DNA from: Gonocerus acuteangulatus
Lineage: Eukaryota > Arthropoda > Insecta > Hemiptera > Coreidae
Assembly (NCBI GenBank): GCA_946811695.1
Contig: OX328123.1
Location: forward strand, 123,208,929 to 123,272,928
Reading direction: 5' to 3'
DNA: 64,000 bases
The position numbers and the translations under genes are program-made. Position 1 is the first letter of the stretch. Every line of letters begins with the position of its first letter. The notes under the pieces were generated by a model. It was not told where the DNA came from and did not search any database. It worked only from the letters and a program-made list of their open reading frames with translations. Of the stretch, positions 23,821 to 33,422 are shown one piece after another.

Positions 23821-24075
23821 CATGGGCGTATATAAGGGGGGGGGGGGCTGAAAGTGCTGCTTCCCCCCGCAATCGGTAAAAATGTATCGTAAAAACCTTA
23901 AAAATAATAATAAGATCACTTAGTTCAGAAAAAAATAATTTCTTTTGGGCGTAATAGCGTTTTAATTGTCTAACTATTCCATGTTCTAGATTTTTATTAT
24001 CCCATACCCCGCAAAATCCTTTCAGGCCCCCCCCAAAATTCTCCCAGTCCCCTTCAAAATTATTATATAAGCGTG
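23821..24075. mobile_element. MITE family B
   Basis: It begins CATGGGCGTATATAAGGGG, and the interior GCAATCGGTAAAAATG and AAGATCACTTAGTTC are shared with other copies. The right end is diverged (TTATATAAGCGTG). Confidence 0.75.
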
Positions 24076-25427
24076 AACATCCTTCTCATTTACTAGCTTT
24101 GTTTTATTGAAAAAAAAAATGCAATCAAAATAACATCACCCAATTAAAAAATAAGGCGTACAACATAAATAAAAATTAATAACTGAGGTAAACAGAGACT
24201 AACAGAGAGAGGAACTACTTCTCGAGTTTAATATTATCAAATGTCAAGCAGGTCATTTTGCGAGGCTTATGGCTGGGGCTATAACGGTACTTATTGTCAG
24301 GACCTTAGAAAGAGGAGCAGGTAGCCAAACCATTGTTTACTCGTCAAACTTCTAGCCGAGTCTGGCATATTATGTTGAATAAAACTAAAGATAAACCTGT
24401 AGCCCTTGCAAGTTGGTAGGAAAAATGATTATGAACCGCTTACACTGGCACATGGAGAAGAATAACCTTTACGAAATATGGCAAAGCGGGTTCAGGCCTG
24501 GAAGAGGTACAAGAGAGAATCTGATTCGCCTTGAAACTGATATCAGAGAGGCCTTTAGCCTAAGAGGAAAATTACTGGCCATATTTATAGATATTGAGAC
24601 AGCATTCGACAAAGCGTGGCGAAGATTTATAATAGAAAGCCTAATCGAACTAGGTATTACAGGCCACATTCTACAGTTTATAATAAATTTTCTTAAAAAT
24701 AGATCATTGAAAATCCGTAACGATAGCTGTTTGTCAGACGAATATTCCCAAGAGAACGGCGTTCCTCAAGGATGTGTGTTAAGTGCGTTTCTCTTCTCCG
24801 TTGCAATAAATAAACTACTGAAGTGCATACCTGCTGCAGTCAAAGCGATGCTCTATGCTGACGATCTCGTCATCTATACCTCCAACACCTCAATAGATTT
24901 TCTCCAAAACACCATTCAAAATTCTCTGGACATTATTAGCTCTTGGCTAGCAGATCATGGTTTCTTAATTTCATCTAGTAAAACTGTTGGAGTATTATTT
25001 TCTTCAAGAAAAATAAACTCCGCCATTTCTCTTACAATAAATAATCACTCTATAGATATTAGTGAGCAGGCTAAGTACCTGGGAGTTATATTTGACCGAT
25101 CTTTAACTTGGGCTCAGCACATAAATTCTCTCAAATCAACATGCCAAAGAAAGTTGAACATCCTTAAAACCATGACATCCAACTCTTGGGGAGCTGACCG
25201 GAAAACCATGCTCATGCTATACCGCAGTTACATTCGCTCCAGCCTTGACTATGGATGCTCAGTGTACGGCTCAGCATCACCTAGAACTTTAAAAAAGTCC
25301 GACTCGCAGGAACTGCCTCATCTTAGCGCGGTTCCGTTCTTATCCCTAGTCTAATTTCGAAAGATTAAAATAGAAGCAGTTATTATTTTGTTGAGAGGAG
25401 ATCGTTGACCGTTGATGATGCAAGGTA

Positions 25428-25743
25428 GGGATTGTCCGGGTTAGGTCACTGCTACTTAATAATACATACCCCATATGTGTATGTATGTGGGCATATATAT
25501 GTACATATGTGTGCGTGTATATGTGTATGTGTATATGCATATATATATATTATATATGTATATATATATATATGTTAGGTATATTTACATATATATGTGC
25601 ATATATTAGTGTTAAATATGTCCTACTTGTATTTACAGCCCTGATGAAGGCTTGAAGTTCAAGCCGAAACGTCGGCACAATAAAACCATTTTTACGATAA
25701 AATGTAGTTTTATTAAGTAGCAGTGACCGAACCCTGACAGTTA
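25428..25743 (+). mobile_element. Penelope-like 3' end with inverted terminal repeats
   Basis: TTGTCCGGGTTAGGTCACTG at the left is the inverse of CAGTGACCGAACCCTGACAG at the right, extending through CTACTTAATAA. A TG/TA-rich stretch and a hammerhead-like motif lie between. Related sequence occurs inverted at 19850-19990. Confidence 0.6.
25638..25676 (+). ncRNA. Hammerhead-ribozyme-like motif
   Basis: GCC, CTGATGA, A, the perfect 7-bp stem GGCTTGA/TCAAGCC with loop AGT, GAAAC, GTC, GGC. GCC and GGC can pair as stem I. ACGT could provide only a dimer-type stem III. The conserved boxes match the hammerhead core, but one extra A sits before stem II. Hammerhead motifs are established at Penelope-like element ends; self-cleavage here is untested. 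Confidence 0.5.
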
Positions 25744-26605
25744 TATTTTGGTTCCACCAGTCTTGAAAGGTAGGATATACAATCTAACCTGGAAGGGTCG
25801 GCAACACTAGAAACCGTCCCGCTAGTTACAAGGTCTTGGAATCTTGGAACTCTATATTTCTAACAATAAATTGTTTTTGTTATTTTACTTAACCTGTTTT
25901 ATTTTCGAATACATTATCCAACTATAAGCAATTAAAAAATAACAAGGAATAAAATACAGACAAAAAGAACACATCGAATAAGCGAAATCAATTACTTTAA
26001 ACCTTTAAGCTCTTATTTCTACGATTGACATAACCTAATCAAAAATAGTTTTAGAATCTTTTTTGTAGAGAATTTAGTAAGCTTTCAAATAGTTTCTATC
26101 CACTTACCACGATTTCCCAACCGTGTTCGAGATATTAATGAAAGTATACGAACTTCCCAAAACTTTTCATGTCTGTTCATAAAATATTTTATTCTAACCC
26201 TTCCTTAACTCCAAACGTAACAAAACTTTCAACATATTAGTTTTAATGAAAGTAGAACATGCAGATAATGTTTCAACTGAATCCCGTAATTCTAAGTACC
26301 CAAACCAAAAACGGTATTCAAAAACTATTTTTCCAATTTTCTCGAAAACGGTTAAAGCGATCGCCTTCAAAATGGTTTCATTCGTTTTCCTAGCCCAGGA
26401 ATCATATAAAACGAGTACTTACAAGCTTATGAACTCAAAAACGTAAGCGTTACGATTTTTTTTGCGCGAATTTCGCCCCAAACGCCATCTTCCAGTAGGC
26501 GGATTTTGCTGGTTAACGAACTTGACCTTTCAAATTGGACGAAGGATTTTTGTACCAAATTTCATCAAAATCGGACCATTCGTCTTCTATCTAGAGAGCG
26601 AACAG

Positions 26606-26673
<68 letters not shown>

Positions 26674-26987
26674 AAATTTGAACCACCGTTATTTTCGGTC
26701 TCTAGGGGTTCTGAAACGCGAAATTTTCTAGTCGGCACTTCCGGATTGTCTCATTGTATCAACCCTATAAGCGGGGTTCCTCTCTATGGGGGAGGGAGGA
26801 ACCGCGCTAAAATGCTCGATTCCGTTCACCACTGTGGGATCCGACTATCAACCGGTGCATACCGATCAAGCCCAGTAAACAGCCTTTGTGTTGAAGCAGG
26901 AGAGCTTCCACTCCACTTGCGTAGACAATATAGAGTGAAAGACTAAAATTATTTTGAAAGATAAATCGAGTAAAGCACGTAGACATT

Positions 26988-29560
26988 TTGAGAAATGGTG
27001 TACAATTCTTCATTTTTACTAAACAATCCGTCAATAATCGGTCAAAAAATCGTTACAGTGCAATGAATCTAAACAAATCCTCGGTAAGTACTTTACTAGC
27101 AAATATCATTACAAAGCTCCAGTTAAAATTTGTTGATGTCGTGAAAATTGAAGGTGTTAGCGTATTGCTTAATTTGAAATAATAGTTTTGAGAAAATAGA
27201 CATTAAAATTTAATGTACTAGAACGTTCTTTTCTTTTTAATTGTTTTCATGATTTCTTGTAAGAAAGATAAAAAAAACAAGGTTCTTAAGTTTGACTGTA
27301 CCGGCACTTAACATGAAAAATGGAATATTTAGCACATTAAAAAACTATTCCGCCACATAAATATTCTTGGATAAAATTTTTGATTAGTTAGGGAAGCATT
27401 TACGCCCATTATAAGGTAGGTTTACCTCATTACTCATTCAAGACGAATAGTTTTTGTGAACAAAGTCTCCAGGAGTGAATATTTTTTTGTTCTTTATATT
27501 GTTCATTTTTAATAGAAAGATATATTTACTATGGAAATCATCCAATATGTAAGTGAATTCACATAACTAACATCATTGCAGACCTGGTGTGCAGCTCGCT
27601 CTTTTTATAGCCAGTAGCGGATTGAGCACCACGTGTGGAATGTAAGGTAAACTGCAAATAAAGATAATTTTTAGATTTTGGTACACAGTAAAACCAATGC
27701 AAAATTTTGTTTTCCTGTACTTTAATGATTTTATTAGTCCAAGAAAAATAATATTTCTACGGCTTGTTTAATCAGAATAACTGGTAATTGGACGTTACTG
27801 TTACTGCTCACACGGTGTACAGGCCGTCTCGGAAATCAATAGCACACTTGGAGTGGAATCTGTCTCGAATGGTTTAATAGGCAAGGAAACTGTTTATTAG
27901 GTGGCGGATCTAACCCTTTGCATTTTGTCCAATTGTAATCAGTGAGACTAAAATTAGTCGAGGGGCCATAAAAAAAGTGTATGCTATCATTCAAGCGGGA
28001 ATTAAACGCCAAAATATTACTTTATACTATGCAGTTTAAATAAAAATTAAACGTATCAAAATAATGTTAGTTTGATAAAAACAAAGAAAAAATGGGAGCT
28101 CTCAACAAATGCCCTCACTTTTTTACTTCGGTTTTCTCGAAAACGTTAGACATTCGGTATACAAATCAAATTTTAATGAATATAATAACACAAATATAGT
28201 GCTCCCAGTGATCTTGTTATTCAAATACATCCAGAATTTAACTCACAACAAACCCTCAAAATCATTTTGATAATAAAAAAGTAAATTGTAAATTTATTGC
28301 ATAAACCCATTATTGTCATCAGTTATAATTAAAAATGTATTAAAATCAATTCCGGCCTAATTAGAAATTTTATTTCCAGCACTAACATCCGTAAAACGTG
28401 AATTTTCGGTCAAACCCTCCCCTTCCGTTAAATGTTTGTGTCAACTAATTTGGAAATAGCCAACAATTTGACAATTTCATAACAAAAGGCAAAATATAAG
28501 AATTAAGGAAAGTTGCACTCAATTTATTTATTTTATAGTGTATACTTCCCTCACTGTAGAACTGAGTGATAACACCTTGTAATTATAATTTGAATAATAT
28601 TATGAATTAACCTGTGCCTAGGTCTACGATCAATGATTCACCACTAAAAACATTCGCTTGTCTGCAGAATTGCTTAAATGACATGACAATGTTTATAGGG
28701 CTGTAGACGAAACTTCTCAGAAGTATTGTCAGTTTTCTGGATAGGCGGAACAGTTAGAATCAAGCTCACAACCTCTGACATCTAAGGATTGCGCGTTTTC
28801 AGAAAATAATAATTATCGGCTTTGAGACAGCCTAGTTTTGCCAATACTAATCATGTTCCTAATGAGATGCATGAAACCCATCATTTCTCATCGAATATTC
28901 CTACCTTATTCACGATAACGCGAGCTCTTAACAAGGTCAAAGACGTTCGCTTGATCTTCTGGCCTCGAATGCAAACTATGGAAACTTCTTGCTGGAACTA
29001 TTTGCATGAGTAAGTGGCCGATGGGAAGACGGTAGCTAATGCAGCTTCCTTAAGTCTGCTGTAAACGAGCCCCATCCCCTACCCTCAGGCAGTTTAACGC
29101 CAAGTTAAGACTTTCCGATGAAAGGAAGCTTTGTAAGTTCGGACATAAATGACCCGGACGAAGCATCCCTAATAATCCCTACAAGAGCCCATAAGTAAAA
29201 GGGGTAGAGGCTTTAGGGGAGCAAAAAGGAAAAATGAGTTAAGTTAGCCCCTTGTCGTTGGTGTGGTAAAATTAATCCAGGTCATAAAATTAAGTCCTCT
29301 GGAGTTATCTGCGCACCCCCGAGGGCTTTGCAGGCGTGATAGCACTGCTGACGCGCCCGAGGGTATTAACTCTTATCCATAGCAATTAACAGTCAATCAT
29401 AACTCCCTATTCGGATTGGACTCCACCTCCGAATAAATATCTCCGATAAAACCGCACTCATAATAAGTGTTCCGCTCTTTTATTAGCTTTCCCAGTGCAC
29501 ACGGATGGCGCTCCAATCTTTTCCAATATTTTACTAACTCTGATAGTCTCTGCGTATAAT
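26988..29560. other. No gene recognised
   Basis: AT-rich with scattered complex patches. The interval 28800-29560 is balanced, non-repetitive and without a supported exon. It ends just upstream of the exon candidate at 29631 and may be intronic regulatory sequence. Confidence 0.35.
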
Positions 29561-29630
29561 TTTTATATTGCTTAGCCAATGTGCATTACTTCATTTCTTA
29601 TCTAAGTGTAGCTTCCATTTTTATTTTCAG

Positions 29631-29816
29631 AAAATCGTGAAACAAATTAGCTACAAGTTGGATGGACCTGAAGAACATTTTTGTAAAAACCTATTCAAAT
29701 CTTTCGTAAAGTTAATAAATATGTTAACTACGGGCAAGTACAATGGTACAGTCGATTTAGATTTATGGGAACCTGTGCTTCTTGGAGCCTCCTTAGATCC
29801 AGGAAGCCTTGAAAAG
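29631..29816 (+). CDS. Candidate internal host exon, unknown protein
   Basis: A 186-bp open segment is framed by an acceptor (TTTTTATTTTCAG) and a donor (GAAAAG|GTACATG). It encodes 62 codons beginning in phase 0 and ending in phase 0: K-I-V-K-Q-I-S-Y-K-L, then DGPEEHFCKNLF, then NGTVDLDLWEPVLLG, ending G-S-L-E-K. The composition is that of an ordinary soluble helical protein, unlike the flanking repeats, and no retroelement motif is visible. I do not recognise the family. The next exon candidate on the same strand is at 52543, and whether both belong to one gene is unknown. It could be an old processed fragment, but the paired splice sites and preserved frame argue for a real exon. Confidence 0.55.
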
Positions 29817-29933
29817 GTACATGCACAGAGGAAAATCAGACATTAGAGAGTTATTGGGTAGTTGTTACTGACCTCACTTGTAGCCTGTTACAGACACACT
29901 CACGCATATTTATATTGGACATGTATATATATG

Positions 29934-29937
<4 letters not shown>

Positions 29938-29974
<37 letters not shown>
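29938..29974. repeat. (TA)n microsatellite
   Basis: About 18 TA units. Confidence 0.95.
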
Positions 29975-29977
<3 letters not shown>

Positions 29978-30104
29978 TGCTGCCAGTTTACAGTAGTACA
30001 GTTGACTCATGAGTGGAAGTTTTAAAACTACGGGAGCGAAAGATTTTCCTGTAATGTCCTCGTTCGAGTGTCTTATGATGATTGAAGCCTTGAATGGGAA
30101 CATG

Positions 30105-30215
30105 CCAAAAGGAAAATCAGGCCGCCAGAGAGTATTACTGACCGAAATATCTCCCTATGTGTGGTAATGTTCAAGAATGTGCTGTAACTTTATGAATCAT
30201 CTGTAAACTATCAGG
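30105..30215 (+). mobile_element. SINE-1 3' fragment (degenerate)
   Basis: GGAAAATCAGGCCGCCAGAG, ATCTCCCTATGTGTG and GTTCAAGAAT align with the 3' third of SINE-1 at 18285-18375. Weaker similarity is also seen at 29820-29890. Confidence 0.5.
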
Positions 30216-30230
30216 CTGGATCCTCTTTGC

Positions 30231-30232
<2 letters not shown>

Positions 30233-30287
<55 letters not shown>

Positions 30288-30321
30288 CCTCTTTGCATAT
30301 TATACACACACACATACACAC

Positions 30322-30361
<40 letters not shown>
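30233..30361. repeat. Compound (CA)n/(TA)n microsatellite
   Basis: An (AC)n tract, TA units, a duplicated ATATCCTCTTTGCATATTA-type segment, a second AC tract and a long TA tract. Confidence 0.95.
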
Positions 30362-30363
<2 letters not shown>

Positions 30364-30507
30364 TACCGTTATTTATGGCTCTAATAATAATTAAAATATC
30401 GTAAATAAATATTGGGAAAGCAAAATTAAAGGAAAAAAACCCAGATTACATAACTATTAGGATAATCAAATTTATCATATAAATATAATATATATTCTTC
30501 AAAGAAG

Positions 30508-30530
30508 CCTCGGGTCAATTTGACCCGAGG
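30508..30530. repeat. Perfect palindrome, CCTCGGGTCAA type
   Basis: CCTCGGGTCAA, one T, TTGACCCGAGG. Related GGGTCA..TGACCC or ATCATGGGTCA motifs occur at 8660-8695, 9858-9885 and 10445-10470. Confidence 0.85.
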
Positions 30531-30541
30531 TTAGTAACTAA

Positions 30542-30542
30542 G

Positions 30543-30602
<60 letters not shown>
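30542..30602. repeat. (TA)n microsatellite
   Basis: A long TA tract with one C interruption. Confidence 0.95.
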
Positions 30603-30604
<2 letters not shown>

Positions 30605-30752
30605 AAAACACCAATTACTAATATTTTATATCTATATTAGCCGAACACCCGTGCGTTTCAATTGCGTTAAATAATGTATCAGCGAAATTAACGCTACTAT
30701 ATAATTTTTTGCAGTTTATTATAGCACGGTTTCCGTCATACTATATTACCAG

Positions 30753-31027
30753 CATGGCCGTATTTAAGGAGGAGGGGGCTGGGGGGTCTGCAGCCCCCCC
30801 TCCGACATTTTGATTTGATGGTAAAAATGTGTCTTCAACCCTTAAAAATAAATTAAATATGGTCACTTAGTTCATAAAAATTAATTTAATTTACGTGTAA
30901 TAGCGTTTAGTTGCCTAAAACTATTCGAAGTTCTAAACTTTTAGTATTCCATACCACAGAAATGGTCCCAGCCCCCCCCCCGAAATTTTCCCAGCCCCCT
31001 CGAAATTATTGCCGATATACGCCCATG
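30753..31027. mobile_element. MITE family B, full length
   Basis: The left end is CATGGCCGTATTTAAGGAGG and the right end CCGATATACGCCCATG. The interior carries the shared GGTAAAAATGTGTC and CATACC..AATGGTCCCAGCCCC blocks, with G-rich and C-rich runs near the ends. Confidence 0.85.
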
Positions 31028-31550
31028 GTAACAGTAGTGTAATCAATACTGGTTAAATTTCGTTGTCAATAATAAATGTATGTTAAAATTTATGTTTCTC
31101 TTGTGTCATTTGGAAACACCCACTATATTTGCGAGCATGACCAAGAGGTGTTCTGACTGGGGATGCTGATGGGTGAGGAGGGCGTGCAAGGGGTCGGGAT
31201 ATTATTACCTCGGATGGACCATCACCAAGTCTAGCGAAAACTCTATGGAGGACAAGTTGAAATGAACCTCAATTAAAATGGTGATTTTGTCCCTCATAGC
31301 GTAAAATTTATAGCCATCATGGTTGAAATTAACCTCAATTAAATATAATACTATGAAATAGATACAGTACAACAACAGCTGTTCTGTTACCGTCCTAGCA
31401 ACGCATGCTGCCTTGGCTTGCCTGCTCTAACCAACTAAAACTTCAATCCCCTCTAAAAATACTTAAAAATTCGAATATCAAAAAAATCCTTTCTTAGCGA
31501 GTGTCTACGTTATATAGGGAGTGTCCATGCAAAATTTCAAAATTTTCTGT

Positions 31551-31563
31551 TGAGTGGTTTGGG
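31551..31563. repeat. Target-site duplication, left copy
   Basis: TGAGTGGTTTGGG, identical to 36233-36245 directly after the poly(A) tail of the jockey-type element. Confidence 0.85.
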
Positions 31564-31876
31564 GAGTTCGCTGGCGTACATGTACAGTGCAGTCGTGCTT
31601 TTATCAGTTCTTTCAAAGAATTCGATTATCAGTGGCAGCAGCTAACAGTTATTGACCAAAATATACTCAGTGTAAATAGTTATTGCTGTGATCAGTTCTA
31701 CAAAGAATCAACACAGGCAGTTAATTGGAAGTTACACTGTGAGTGAATTAATTAAATTCTAACTAATGGCGATTTGCCATATTCTCACGTGTGGGACGAG
31801 CTAGAGGGACTAGCAGAGCCCTCTGTCGGTCATTTCGGACATTTATAAGCAAAGAGTAAGATTTCAACTACTCTGC

Positions 31877-31941
31877 ATAGCCTAGTGCTCTCCGAGGCGG
31901 CCGCCGAGTTTGGAGGTTCTCGGTTCGAGTCCCTTCTCAGC

Positions 31942-31945
<4 letters not shown>
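31877..31945 (+). other. tRNA-like segment within the 5' UTR
   Basis: GCATAGCCTAGTGCTCTCCG resembles an A box and TCTCGGTTCGAGTCCC is a good B box. The spacing suits a tRNA with a variable arm, and a (TA)n tract follows. It may be a SINE head inserted in this copy or a part of the element's promoter region. The acceptor stem is not complete. Confidence 0.45.

Positions 31946-31990
<45 letters not shown>
31946..31990. repeat. (TA)n microsatellite in retrotransposon 5' UTR
   Basis: About 22 TA units right after the tRNA-like segment. Confidence 0.95.
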
Positions 31991-31993
<3 letters not shown>

Positions 31994-32078
31994 TATTATT
32001 ATTTTTTTTCAATTATTTTTATTAAATATAGTTTAAATGCTGCACTATAACAATTAATATAATTATACCAAATATTTC

Positions 32079-33422
32079 ATGGGTAAATTGTACCGCAAAA
32101 TGCAGAATGGTAGTAGCAAGCGCACAAGATCTGCTGGTAGCACACCACCTGATTCACCATCATCGCAGAGTAGTCGATCTGCTCGAAGATCACGTCGTAA
32201 AAAAGGAACAAATGGAGAAAATGAAGATCAATTAACCGCTCCACGAGATCAGCAAACACCGCAACAGACGATGGAAAACAACACAGAACAACAAACCAAC
32301 TATCAGACTGAATCTTCCCAGTTCTTTACTGCAAATCCATTCCAGCCTCTTCAGACTCAGCAAACAGAGTCTATGGATGACCAGCCAGCTCCGAAACCCG
32401 TTAGACCTCCACCAATTTTCGTCAGAAAAATTCATAATTATCAGCTGCTATGCACACACCTGAATCAAAAACTCGGCTTAGGAACATACACATGTGTTAT
32501 TCGGTCGACCGACACCAAGATAATGCCAAACACACCCGAAACATTCCGAAAGGCAATCAAATACCTAGAGGACACACAGGCGGAATTCCACACCTACCAG
32601 CTAAAGGAGAACCGCGCACTACGAGTTGTATTGAGAGGACTTCATGAAACGACGCCCCCACAAGTTATTAAGGAGGAACTGGAACTTCTCGGCTTCAAGG
32701 CTAGACAAGTGGTCAACGTTGTGAAAACCCAAAGAGAAGGCGACGCCTCTACAAAAATCCCTTTGCACCTCTTTTTTGTCGACCTTGAGCCAGAACCAGG
32801 AATAGAGAAAATATATAACCTCAAAGACATTTACCACACAAAAATAACAGTAGAAAAGCTTTATACCAAAAAAGATATTACCCAGTGTAAAAACTGTCAA
32901 AGCTATGGCCACACTAAAAATTTCTGTAATTACAGAGCGAAGTGTGTCAAGTGTGGCCATGGACACAAAACAGAGGATTGCAATAAATGCAGGCAAAGCC
33001 CCGCAGTTTGTGCCATCTGTGCTCAGAACCATCCTGCGAGCTACAAAGGATGCCAGGCATATCGAGATCTTCGAAGACGACTACAACTTCCACACAGACA
33101 ACCGGAGCGAAGTCAGGACGAGGCTCAACCACGGCCAGTGAGGGCATCGAGAGCTACGAGAACAGGCTTGTCCTACGCACGAGCAACCAATGCCCAACAG
33201 CCAACCCAGCAAGTAGCACCTGCAGCTCGAAGAGACTCTATATCCGGGGCCACAAATATTTCACGTCCTCTTACTTTTAATATTCCTCCTCCTCCATCCT
33301 CAAATGACCTTACATCCCTTCTAAACTCCTTTATAACGGAGTTTAGATCACTTATCACCCCTCTCATTACCCTCCTTAACACCGTCGTGACGAACCTACT
33401 TCCTCTCCTCACCTCAAAATGA
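32079..33422 (+). CDS. Retrotransposon ORF1, Gag-like zinc-knuckle protein
   Basis: This is an intact 447-codon frame. Residues 1-110 are basic, then Gln/Pro/Ser-rich, and probably disordered. Residues about 115-265 form the RNA-binding-like domain typical of jockey Gag proteins. Three Cys/His knuckles follow: CKNCQSYGHTKNFC (about 270-283, CX2CX4HX4C), CVKCGHGHKTEDC (about 289-301) and CAICAQNHPASYKGC (about 311-325). The C-terminus is Pro/Gln-rich, then Leu/Thr-rich. The protein is expected to package element RNA. The stop codon overlaps the ORF2 start in ATGA (33419-33422), suggesting coupled reinitiation. The ATG at 32079 is the first in this frame after the TA tract and gives the longest product. 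Confidence 0.9.
   Translation: MGKLYRKMQNGSSKRTRSAGSTPPDSPSSQSSRSARRSRRKKGTNGENEDQLTAPRDQQTPQQTMENNTEQQTNYQTESSQFFTANPFQPLQTQQTESMDDQPAPKPVRPPPIFVRKIHNYQLLCTHLNQKLGLGTYTCVIRSTDTKIMPNTPETFRKAIKYLEDTQAEFHTYQLKENRALRVVLRGLHETTPPQVIKEELELLGFKARQVVNVVKTQREGDASTKIPLHLFFVDLEPEPGIEKIYNLKDIYHTKITVEKLYTKKDITQCKNCQSYGHTKNFCNYRAKCVKCGHGHKTEDCNKCRQSPAVCAICAQNHPASYKGCQAYRDLRRRLQLPHRQPERSQDEAQPRPVRASRATRTGLSYARATNAQQPTQQVAPAARRDSISGATNISRPLTFNIPPPPSSNDLTSLLNSFITEFRSLITPLITLLNTVVTNLLPLLTSK

Larger units (their letters stand above)
25298..26814 (+). mobile_element. Repeat family A, full length, inserted in LINE
   Basis: It starts AGTCCGACTCGCAGGAACTG and ends in the hairpin GTTCCTCTCT..AGGGAGGAAC followed by CGCGCTAAAA. 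It carries a nested Penelope-like end (25428-25743) and the family's (TA)n tract (26611-26673). The flanking LINE codons fix both boundaries to within the A-run. Confidence 0.85.
24413..26946 (+). pseudogene. Non-LTR retrotransposon reverse transcriptase, split by family A
   Basis: The first part (24413-25297) is open and carries reverse transcriptase motifs: A (FIDIETAFDKAW, residues 58-69), B (NGVPQGCVLSAF, from 115) and C (YADD, 148-151). A YLGVIFDRSLTW block follows. It stops at S-P-R-T-L-K. The coding sequence resumes at about 26815 as LDSVHHCGIRLSTGAYRSSP then L-C-V-E-A-G-E-L-P-L. That is the segment expected next in I/R1/jockey-like LINEs. Family A (about 25298-26814) lies between. The 5' end (endonuclease and RT finger) is missing, and the 3' end stops before any RNase H. 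The catalytic core is intact, but the copy is truncated and dead. Confidence 0.85.

Noticed and set aside
26462..26731. Open frames through TA tracts (here and at 6350, 21608, 42333, 46463, 54689, 58933)
   Set aside because: The (TA)n repeat reads as Ile-Tyr without stops, so the frames are artefacts of repeats.
31501..31746. 81-codon ORF as a host exon
   Set aside because: It spans the left target duplication and the 5' UTR of the jockey-type element.
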